Source: Atriophallophorus winterbourni
Lineage: Eukaryota > Platyhelminthes > Trematoda > Plagiorchiida > Microphallidae
Assembly (NCBI GenBank): GCA_013407085.1
Contig: JACCGJ010009902.1
Coordinates: forward strand, 62,001 to 126,000
Reading direction: 5' to 3'
DNA length: 64,000 nucleotides
The stretch's first letter is position 1. Each line of letters starts with the position of its first letter. Shown piece by piece: positions 43,233 through 54,700 of the stretch. Under the pieces are notes generated by a model, which was not told the origin of the DNA, did no database searches, and saw only the letters and a list, made by a program, of their open reading frames with translations. Made by a program: the position numbers and the translations under genes.

Positions 43233-43414
43233 TCTAGTGCCCACCAAAAATGAATCACTAGCCCCTAACCTTACATCAGCTTCTGCAGTTTCAAATAGGT
43301 TGTAAATAATAATAATGTAGCTGTCTACGAAACTTTTCAAGCGGAGCATCATTTGAACATACAGTCCTTTCAAAGGCTACAAGGAAGTATTACATCACAC
43401 GCAACAATTAAAAG

Positions 43415-43460
43415 GCTGTGCGTAACTTTGCTTGGACCAGGCTTGTGCTTTCATACATCA
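43415..43460 (+). repeat. SINE-like repeat, 3' end only
   Basis: tgtgcgtaactttgcttgg, accaggcttgtgctttcata. Confidence 0.65.
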
Positions 43461-43821
43461 TTCGTTACTACAGGACCTGAAACTGACCCATAAGAACCTA
43501 AAGCAGTAGCCGAATTATTCCATGTATTTCACAGTAAACTATAGTGTAGCTTTATGTGGAAACTTGCGATAGCTCCATCCCTCAGTGAAAACCATCGAAC
43601 CGCTGTTCTTTGTATTCAAAAATTCACTTCAGCTGAACGAAATACATCGGTCTAGAAACTTGATTACTTTATTGGTTAATCTGTTCGAATTACCATCACT
43701 ATCTAATCGGTAGACTTATCGTTTTTAACAACGACAAACGTCACCTTTAAGTACGGTTGCGACCACAAAATAGAGTTGAAAAAATACAATTCACTGGAGG
43801 AGGATTGATATATTAGATTAC

Positions 43822-43998
43822 ACTGATTGGCCAACGGTAGTGAGCTGCATGCTGAAACACGCTGGAGTCTCACTACCATTTCTATTTCTCATATCTGTCT
43901 AGGCCTGGGCAACCTGACAATATCTTAACCCACGTGCAGTCTCTGACTGTGTGGCACTTTGCCTGGATCAGGCTTGTGCTTTCATACCATACCATACT
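43822..43998 (+). repeat. SINE-like repeat
   Basis: attggccaacggtagtgagc through ggatcaggcttgtgctttca and a (cata)n-type end. Confidence 0.85.
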
Positions 43999-44000
43999 CT

Positions 44001-44226
44001 GATGTGCAATCGTGCAGCATTTATTTGCTGTGCGGCTAACATCGTGTTAAATTGATTGGCTAACGGTAGTAAGCTGCATGCCTAAACACGCTGGAGTCTC
44101 ATTACCATTTCGATTTCTATTCCCCCCTCATATCCCTCTAGGCCTGGGCAACCTGACAGTATCTTAGCCCAGGTGCAGTCTCTGACTGTGCGGCACTTTG
44201 CCTGAATCAGGCTTGTGCTTTCATAT
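44001..44226 (+). repeat. SINE-like repeat, nearly full length
   Basis: gatgtgcaatcgtgcagcat through aggcttgtgctttcatatt; head-to-tail with the previous copy. Confidence 0.85.
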
Positions 44227-44403
44227 TAGATTACAATTATGGCTTCATCTATCGATCATGTACGGATAATTATATAGTTGGCACCCTGTCATGCAATGGA
44301 AAATGGCAATCAACTCATAGATCTACGCATCACATGATGCCTTCTTGGTATCTTTCGTATGTTCATTTTGGCTCATTAGAAGGACCTACCTTATTCTTTA
44401 TTA

Positions 44404-44475
44404 AGCGATTAGGCATCAGTTAGGTAATATATGAGGCAGGTGGTTCGCCTTTTTTAACATGCACAGGCACGTAAT
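44404..44475 (+). repeat. Short RTE-like LINE fragment with the same TAG
   Basis: Matches 38405-38476 of the RTE-like element (gattaggcatcagttag, tttttaacatgcacag), including the TAG stop seen there. Confidence 0.6.
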
Positions 44476-45500
44476 ACGACATGTTGAATGTTTTAGGGTA
44501 CAGATTAGCTTAACTTTCGGGGTTTAAAGGTCCAACAACTTTCTGATACGAATTCTGTATTAGTGGTTCTACCGTTTAACAACCTCTGGAGTGTTCGGGT
44601 TAGCGTCAAAAATTGGATTCCATTTGATTTTCTTAGGTACGTGAATTCAAACGTTCAGTTAAGTTTCAGTTTGAGTCGAGAATGAATTCCGTTTTGTTGA
44701 GAATATATAATGTGTTAAAAATAGTAAAAAAACTTGTAACTTAGGTATCCGATGTCCATTATGCGGTGTTCATCCTACAATTCATAAGCAAGACTTCCTG
44801 GACTATTCAACCGCTATATATCTTTAGAAATTTATTAACCGGTAACGTGTTTTGTTCCCATATAAAGCAAGATACCTCACTGAGAGAGAAAGGGGCTCTG
44901 CCTTAATTGTCACGTATTTTGAAAACCGAGCCAAAATCCTTTCAGATTGATGCTGCACACAAACCAACAAAAATGCTTTACATGCAAGTGTCGTAACCGA
45001 TGGATATTATGCTTAAACAACATAAAACTAATGTTATCTACAAAATATCCCGCAAAATTTGCAAAACCTACTACGTCGAACAGAGCGCAAAGAGACTGAG
45101 TACGAGACTGCACGTGCATCACTTAACTGCGTGAAGACGACGGCAAGTTTCTGGTATCAATACACGCAGATCGCGACTGATGTTTATTCGATTGAAATCA
45201 ACGTTCAATTATTGCTACCGGTATAACACGCCATATACACGAGTTTCTCGAAGCGTTAATTTCTGCAACACCATCTTTTAACCAATACATGCGATTATAT
45301 AGTGTATATGGATAAAATCCGTTTTTTCTATATGCGGAACGATTGTACAAGCCGTACGGACACAAAAGAATATGGTATGAAGACGGCGAACTTCAAGCCC
45401 CTTTGGCTTCAACAGAAGTTACGCTGATGATGTCATCTTGTTTGTTGATTATACTCACGCAACCTACCATACAAGCTTGGCGAACACCTAATAATGTACG
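44476..45500. other. No gene seen
   Basis: AT-rich sequence upstream of the carrier gene; no repeat family or coding stretch recognised. Confidence 0.5.
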
Positions 45501-45631
45501 GATGCGCAATTGTGCAGTACGTTGGTACTGTGTAGCTAACAACGTACCAAATTGCGTGACCACTGATAGTGAGCTGTATACTGTAATACGCTGGAGTCTC
45601 ACTATTTCGATTTTGTTCCTCATATCTGTCT
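45501..45631 (+). repeat. SINE-like repeat, 3' truncated, near the gene start
   Basis: gatgcgcaattgtgcagtac to cctcatatctgtctga. Ends about 130 bases before the start codon of the carrier gene. Confidence 0.75.
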
Positions 45632-45758
45632 GATATTTTACCTGTAAATGTAAGAATAATGTTAATTCATTTTCAGTTATGTTACGCCTGTTTTTATACC
45701 TGACCTATGACTGCGTCTTATCTGTTTTAGCCTTACTCTGCTCGTTAACATATTAATA

Positions 45759-48700
45759 ATGACCGAATCAGCAAAGGTTACAATTCCGGGATATATGAAA
45801 TTCATCCTTGGTGGAACTGCCGGGTTTGTTTTCTTCATTCATGTGATGATTTTCTCCACAAATCTCTGGTCATCTCACTGAAATTCTGATTGTGTCTCAA
45901 CTGCTTTCCTATATCGAAACAACTTTTACCCTATTTTTTATTATTGTACATCAGATACAGCATTACGTTAGATAATAAGTACTAAATGCTCTACTGTTAT
46001 AGTAATGCTTAAAACGCTACGAAATATGTAGATGGGTAAACACTGAGACACGGGGATTAAGTGTATGTATGTATGAAAACACAAGCCTGATCCAGACAAA
46101 GTGCCGTACAGTCAGAGCCTGGATATATTTCGAGTGGAGCACGTATTCAATCGACTTTTGTGAACGATCCAAGCGATATCATCACGACAGATTCCTTATG
46201 GGTTTCACGGGCATGCATCGTAACGAATTTCTCCCCCATTTCACTTGATAACTTCAGTGGCTAGAGTTACCACCATTCGATATTGCAGTGACTAGTTACG
46301 TTTGAAGATGTCTCAAGACAGTTTTCGGTTTCGGCTTGAAGTAGGCATCTTCTTGAGATGTTTGTTTAATTTTGTTGTATAGTGTAGAGATGGGGAAAGC
46401 TTATTATGCTGCATGACAGTGAAAGCCGTAAAAAAACTGTCCTGGATATGTCGTTCTGCTCGTTTATTTAATTTAAAATGTGTGCACTTCATCTAAGTTT
46501 GTCTGTGATTGCTCTTCAATGGATCCTTGAGCTTATTTACTCCGCCCTTTTCCATCTTTTTAGTACTTTATTGTCATTGTGTGGCAGTTAGGCATTCGGC
46601 CTTTGCCAGCACTCTACTAATCTCCGATGATGTTTCTCAGGATGAGTAGACTGCTTAGTCGGATCACATGAACCCCCTTAGTCAGCTCGTATTGTAATCC
46701 AACCAAGTTTATGCTTCCCAGATGATATTGGTGTAGATCTTGGGCGTTTGGCTATAGATTATGCTATTGATAACACTTCTTTTTGTAGCCGAGCTCCATG
46801 CGCTTTTATAATGCGCCTGCCCATCCGTTTACCGTCGTTTGGCTGCATTGACCTAATTTGTGCTCGACCTACTTTTGCTGTGACTCCTTATTAGCTTCTA
46901 GATAACAGCCAGGTCCAAGAAATTGTCTTACTTTCATTTTCGATTATCTTAACTTGCGCTCCCTTGTGTTGATACCTCGTTTATTTTGTACACCAAATTT
47001 ACGCTGGTGCCGGTTTGTAGTCGATTTGTAGCTACATTATTCAACGCAGGTTTCTACTATGTTAGAGATTTCATATTTCTTGTTGCGATACAGCTGAAGA
47101 TGTTATTGATGCAGCTAAGTTTGTAAATTTAAAAAAAGTTTGCTGTTAAAGTTGAGTATTTCATCCGTGTGTTTATTATTTTGTGCTGATTTTTTCTTTG
47201 TTCATCTCGCATCAACATGGTATGGTATGAAAGCACAAGCCTGATCCAGGCGAAGTGCCGCACAGTCAGAGACTGCACGTGGGCTAAGCTACTGTCAGGT
47301 TGCCCAGGTCTAGACAGATATGAGAAATAAAAATTAGAATTAACATACTGCACATAAGGTGTTCACAATCTCAATTCTAGGTAATATCTTGGAGCTTTAT
47401 GCTCCACACCCAGTAACTTCAAGTTATTTTTCTAGTTTAATGTCTTAAGGTCAAACAATAGTTCTACAGGTTTGGGGAACACTCAATAAGAAATATCTGC
47501 GCTACGAGCTGTATATATTGTTCGTTTCTGATTCTAACCGCTCTTCGGGACTTTGTGGCATATCGAGACTTGCAGCTAGTGTGTACCTTGAAACTAGGTT
47601 GTTCTTTTGCTACTATTGTTCGCAACTCGACATTATAGCTTCTATCCTTTAGCCATCAAAAACGATATTATTACCATTGCTCTTACCATACGCTCTTCTT
47701 ACGCATTAATTCATCGCGTGTCAGCGACTGGTCTGTAGTTCAGAAGACACGGCTGGTAGTTTCGCATTAGCGCTCTTACATCCACAAATTAAATTAGTTC
47801 CTTTGTTGAATGGTTTTCTCAACACGGAGCTTGGAGGCATTTTCTGGGTCACCTGTTCTCCTGACATCCACGTGATATCACTGCATCCTTATCGTTTCTT
47901 TTGAAGAAATTGGTTTTTTATTATTGTATTTGGATATTTACAGAATGAGCGCTACCGTTTGTGTTCAACCGTTGGATTTAGTTAAAACTCGCATGCAAAT
48001 GAGCGGTAGGTCCCTCTCTCGTTGTATGACCAAACATGATATCTTGCAATTTGATATGGTTTTCTTTAAAGTCTTTGTCACTTGGTTAAATTTAATGTTT
48101 TGCTATCAGTATTGAACTGCACGCAGAAATACTCTGGAGTCTCGCTGTCATTTCTGTTTCTATTTTCGTTCTCATATCGGCCTGTTTTTTTTCTTTGATT
48201 GTTGTTTGGCATTTTGTCTGGCTCCAGATCTGTGCCCCATGATGATCATGATGATCTATGTAGGCCTTGACAACCTGACAGTATCCTAGCTCACATGCAG
48301 TTGATGATTGTGCGGCACTTTGCCTGGGTTCAGCATTGTGAGTTGATACATCATACATGCACAAGCTTAGGATTGGCTCAAGCTTTGTGCTGTATCCTTA
48401 TTCGACTCTGTATAGGGATTGTAAAACAAGATTATTGCTTCTCATGTGATTGTCATGTATCTAGCGTATTCTGATTCAATGATGAAGGTTTTTGTCTCCA
48501 GCATTAGGTGTTTGTCAAGAAATTGGTACAGAAATACGTCTACTAATTCGTCCATTGTTTATCCAACGAAACTCAATTTTCACGGGAGATTTAGCCCAGT
48601 GGCTGCTTTCTTTGGCTTGCACATTAGTAGCACCCACGGCAGTGGCCGGAAGTGGACCCATGCTTCTCATTCTGAAATTAATCAGCAAGCAGTGGCTTAC

Positions 48701-51700
48701 TCCATCCTGATACTCTTCAATTAGGTTCAAACACGCTGCAGTACTCAGCATCACTAATAAAGAAAAAATATTTGTCAAGTTTATTTGTAAAGAATGAAAC
48801 TTCAAGGGCATTCATCAACCGTATCAGTGTATTCTGTTGGCGCCCAGTGTAATGCAGTACTGCAGAAGCCAAGCGATCCTACTTTTCATGTTCCCGGGAT
48901 CATTGTGAAAATAATACGACGTTTCGTGATTGCCTGTAAACACGGGCTAATGCAAACGCTGTGTATTCATTTATCGATGTTTATTCAAAGAAGCTAGAAT
49001 GTTGTTAAATGCACTAAGGTAGAATGAAAAGACTATGTGCTTGTCAATTGTCCGTCCATATACTTGATCTCGGTGCACACAGTTCGCGAAGGACATTTGT
49101 TGAATTTTTATTGGTATCGAAGATCCCCTCATTTCAACGGTTCGTCGTTTATTTAACTGCTTGATTGCTTGCTGTAAATTTAACCGAATCCACCCTTTCG
49201 CACATTTAAAGTGGTGGACCTGATCTTTCATCCTCTTTGTTTATATAAGAAGTCAGAAGTCTGGATCCAGAAGAAGTCCCGCATAGTCAGAGAGTGCATC
49301 GATCGTACCGATAAATCTGTCTAGGCCTGGGCAACCTGACAGTATCTAAGCCCACGTGCAGTCTCTGACTGTGTGGCACTTTGCCTGGATCAGGCTTGTG
49401 TTTTCATACCATACCATACCGATAAATCGTTGAATGACCGTTTTCTCCTTTTCTATTTAGGCGTCGGGGCCGGAAAGCCGCTTTACCGGAATAGCTTTCA
49501 TGCAATCACCTCTATCGTGTCAAACGAAGGCGTGCTTGCTGTATACACAGGGTTTGTACCTTTTTGTCAGTGTTGCTTTGCCGTAGACACGCTGTTCGTT
49601 GTCATCCCCACGAACATCATAGGTATCGCTTATTAATGTTCTTCACTGCGATCCGACATCATTGAATTTTATCAACCAAAAAGATTCAAACGATAGCTCA
49701 AAGCGGTATGGATTAGTGATTACGCATAATTGGTTTTCGCCAGGCTCCGAATCTTGTGGCACATTGAACAGTTTTTGCCTAGCTGATTCCGTTCGATTTG
49801 ACTCAGACGGGTGTTGTTCAATTCATTTTTTACATGCTCTTTATCCGCGCTTCGGACTTGTATAATATGCTTTAAGTTCAACGAAAAGTTTTGTCTTTTG
49901 GCTATGAATTTGCTACCATGACCACATGTCTGCACGAGTAGCACCACGCCAATATCTATTGTCTGGTGCGTAGGGGCAATCGTGTACGGGTGACTTTAAA
50001 TTAGACTTGCCAACGGTAATGTGCCGCATTTGAAAGCACGCTGGAGTCTCACTACCATTCCCCCTTATATCTGTCTACGCCTGAGCAAGATGACAGTATC
50101 TTCGTTCACGCGTAGTCTATGACTGTGTGCTACTTTACCTGGGCCTGGTTTGTGATTTCATACATGTACGCGTTGTGATGTACGCCAGGGCAGTTCAATA
50201 TGGAGAACTAGCTGTTGCCCATGCAGCAAGTGCTTCCTCTCCACAGCACCACCGGAACCAAAGGAACAGCTAGGCTGATACGTTTGGACAACGATGCCGT
50301 CGCAGCAGTTGGCAGGACGAAGTTGAATACAACTTCGCACTGCCTAACGGGACTCCGGATTTTTCCTTGAGGTTGACTCCTGATGCCTTTCCCACTGCCA
50401 CACGGCAGTGGAGGTTTGAGATAAGGCTTTTCCTTCCCCTAGGTGGATCGACTTCATGGACTTACGAGCTCCACCTGCCCGAAGCATGCTGGTTTTGTGG
50501 CGCCAGTCAGTCGCCTTCGCCCTTTCTCCTGTCAGTAGAAGCAGTTCCGCCGGGTCACACAGGACCACGCGTGCATCCCAGGAGCTGGACTTGGTTGTCA
50601 GAGGCTATATGAGACGCGTGCCATTGGAGCATTTTTGGAATTGGGAGCTTATCCCCAAAGCCGCCTCGACCGTGACAACCTTGGAACCGATTTCATGCAT
50701 ACAAATTGATTTGTCACCGTTAGCCAACCGCATGCAGACACTCACTGGATTCTCGCTGTCATTTTCTTTTCTTAGAAATGTCAAAGTCTTTTGTCAAACT
50801 GACAGTATCTCGGTTCACGTGCTGTCTATGATTGTCTGCTTCTTGGTTTTCAACTTTCTAAAGTGTTCCTTAATGATCGTTTTATTTTACAGATTAACTG
50901 CTGCTCTCTTGCGTCAAGCTACGTATGCAACTTTTCGACTGGGAATCTATACTTCTTTGTTCGAGTATTTTTCCCATCGTGAGGGCAAAACTCCGAATTT
51001 CGTGACCAAACTGGGCTGTGCTGTCACGGCAGGTGTGGTCGGATCATTCATCGGGACCCCGTCGGAAGTCTGTTTGATCCGGATGACTTCGGATGGTCGG
51101 TACGTTGTGGTAACCAATCAGGTCGTTTAAAATTGTTTTAGTTTAATAGCCGAGCTGCTCTGGAAAACGTCCTAAGGTCATAATAGTATGTTTACTGACT
51201 CGTCCTTAGACAGTAGAATAATCCTGAGTTTCGGCTGAAGTCCGGCTAAAACACTAGATCTCAAAAGCACCGGATTGAAACCGAATTCCCCTACCTCTAT
51301 CCATTGACCTTACTGATAACGCATTTAATGAAAGTGCCTGAAAGACACCGCTCAACATAGCGCAACGTTTCATAGACGCAGTAGATTCATTTTCACTATC
51401 AATGCGATAATTTTTGTATGTGGTTTGCTGCGTAACATCTGCTCACAACTTGCATCAATTTGCCTTCAGAAATTAGAACCTACAGCCAAGTCCTTACTGC
51501 ATTTTGGAATCTGCCTGGCTCACTTTCACGTACTTGCTTTCCATGATGTGTGAAATTCCTGTAATGATTCATTTCTGAATGATTGTCGTAATATGTACTT
51601 TAATTCACTCGGTTATGTCCAGTCATGCATGTTGTATCTGATTTTGCTTCCAGTCTCCCTGTCCACGAACGACGCAATTATACCAATGTTGTGAACGCAT

Positions 51701-54700
51701 TGGTTCGTATATTTCGTGAAGAGGGCTTGACAGCATTATGGAGAGTAAGCTGTCCGTTTAACATGCAATCGGTGTTCTATTCCCATAACGTGTTTCACTA
51801 TGGCTTAACAGCCACTGTTCGTTTATTTACATAACCCTAATGCGTATAACATATTCCATCTCCTCAATCGAAACCGTTGTGACCGCCTGGCCTGGTCATC
51901 GAATGCCCATACGTCACCGGTAGTTTTACTCTACTTTGATTACTCTGAGATGCGCAACCGTGCAATACTTTAGTGCTGCGTACCTAATACTGTGATAAAT
52001 TAATTTGCCGTGCATGCGGAAACGCTGAAGTCTCACTTCCTTTTCTATTTTCTTTTTTTTATCTGTCTAGACCTGCACAACCTGAAAGTTTCTCAACACT
52101 TTTATAATCTGTGGCTGCGCAGCTCTTTGTCTGGATCATGCATGTATGTGTATGAGAGCACAAGCTCAGCCTCAAACAAAGTGCTGCACAGTCAAAGATT
52201 GTGCGCAGGATGAGACACTATCAAGTTGCCCGGGCCCATGACAGATATGATACATGCATGCATACATACCTTTCTTCTTGCTACGCGTAGTGTCAGGTCT
52301 AGCTCCTGACACTCCAACGTGATTATCTGTCGATTTCTTCCCTGGTACACCTTAACACGTTTCAAATTCTGGTCTTTTTCAAGTGATTATGTCCTCGTTA
52401 CAACCGTACCTCGAAGAGCCTAATTCTTATCTCCTTCTAGGGTGCTGTTCCCACCATGGGTCGAGCCGCGGTGGTAAACGGTGCTCAACTGGCCACTTAT
52501 TCTCAAGCGAAACAACAAATTCTCGAGTCTGGTAAGTATTATTTCCTACTGCAGTTATCCGTTTTGTTGCTTGTTTGTGAACGATTCTACTCTAGTTCAT
52601 ACTCCTCTGTGTTCCCACCGTTTTACCTTCAGATTTAGCGACCTGATGCGTATTTTCAATACATACAAGTTGGCTGTCGTGCAGATGCAACTGCATCGTT
52701 AGTTTTTCCATCTCTATTCATCTATGGTTGCCATTGGTCGGCATTCTGGTCCAACACAATGGACGCAGAGCCTTGACTAAATGCCATCGGAAGTGAGCTG
52801 ACACCTCAGCGCCATTCTCGCTTTATTCCCCACTCCACGTGCAGGTTGCATTCCGTTTTTCTTGTTTTGCGCATCCGTGCAGTGGGTTTCATTCGATTTC
52901 CATTTTGCTACGCGGCACAATGAGCGGTAAATGTATGAGCTCAAGCCTGAAATTCTTTCCTATTTTTCAAATCGCCGCCTCGATGGATTTGCACAAAGAA
53001 CACTCGAATCTAAGACAATTTTAGAATACTTTTCTGGAAACTTGTGTTTTGGCAATGAATGCCTTCTGTTTAAAACCGTGGAATGTTTCCGGTGCAATGG
53101 GTTAGATAAATTCTAGTAGGGTATGTGTGAAATTCAGTGTTTCACTGATTCTACGTGATTTACATTTGTACGATTATCTCTTTCTTAGACAGCAACCCAC
53201 CCTGTTACTGATAGCTGATGAAACGGCTAACACATCTTGGAATTAAGGAATGTTCTCCTCATCACTCGGTTCATGCACAGTCAAGCTTAGCCTGTTGAAC
53301 TGCTAGCTGGTGTCGGTTGTAGTCACAGGTACGTACATATCTGCATATATCTACATATCTGTCTAGGCCTGGGCAACCTGACAGTATCTCAGCCCACGTG
53401 CAGTCTCTGACTGTGCGGCACTTTGCCTGGATCAGGCTTGTGCTTCCATACATATCTGCACGACGGCTGCTGCCCAGTGAATTCCTTTAGGATTAGGCGT
53501 TCCACGGGGTGTTGTAATCAGTGTTTTAGCTCCACTAGATAGACAGCCTTCCCCGGGTGTCAAGTGTTTTCAGCTTCTCTCGCTTCACTTCTAATGAACG
53601 GTCATCAGTTGTGAGATCACCTTGCGCTTTTGCGGATAGCATGCATGCATCTCAATCGAACGATTAACCCAACTTCCGTTTGTGTACAATGTGACACCGT
53701 TACTCAGCCAACTTCTTCATTTAACAGGCTACTTCAACGATGGCATTGGCGTCCACTTTATGGCTAGCATGTTCAGCGGCTTCATCACTTCGGTGTGTTC
53801 GTTGCCCGTGGATATTATCAAGACTCGTATTCAAAACATGAAAACAACTGATGGAATTCCGGAGTATAAAAATATGGGGGTACGTTCTCTCTTTGGGTCC
53901 TGTGTTGTTCGTTGTACTCGCGTTTCTTGTCGTTGGTTGTTGTTACAAGTGTGTTGGATTAGTGTCCTGTGTTATTGAGAATACGAAGAATTACAGTGTC
54001 GGCAACATGTTGTTGATGGCCTCCTTCTGTCGGTGTCGACCATGAATGTTGATCATTAGCGCATGATGGTTTCATGCTCCGCAGCATTTAGAATTACAAA
54101 ACAGTCCGATTCGGGAGTGGCAATCTCTCCCGCAGCGCTCACAGGATGGTGATTACTTGGTTGATCGGTGTCAGTTGCACGCCGGCGGCGTATCTGCTCC
54201 TCTCCGCTTGCAGACAACGCTTTACACAAGCCGTCCAAAGTGAGCGATCAAAGCAAGTTCTGTAAACTCGTATCGTCAAGTCGAAGAGATTTCGTGTCTC
54301 TTTGCAAACGTCTTTGTACCGCAAGTGCGGTCTGCCAGACTTCCTGATTTCAACTCACCATGAATTGGATCTTTTGGAATTAGTAAAGTTACACTTCTGT
54401 ACACATGACCCAGCAAGCGTAGGCGGTGCTATCTTAGTACAGTCACCATGCTCCGTTAGCTAGCTTTAAAAAGCACTTCACCATTCATTATTTTGTCCAT
54501 CCAAGACATGTTTAAAATAAGGCGGGTGTTTCTTAAATAGAGAGCATTGAGCTTCCGTTCGTGTCTTGTGTGGATAATCCAGGTTGTGCTCCAGTACGTT
54601 GCAGCATTTAGTACGCACGCACTGAATACTATCTTCTCTCATTTATAATCAACTTGCGGATGGCTCAGACACAACATTTCAATCCAGACAAAATGGAAGC

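Noticed and set aside
43100..44230. CRISPR-like array of regularly repeated units
   Set aside because: The units are SINE copies with irregular spacing, different truncations and TSDs; eukaryotic context.
47860..48117. Short protein starting MYLDIYRMSATVC
   Set aside because: It is exon 2 of the carrier read with intron sequence on both sides.
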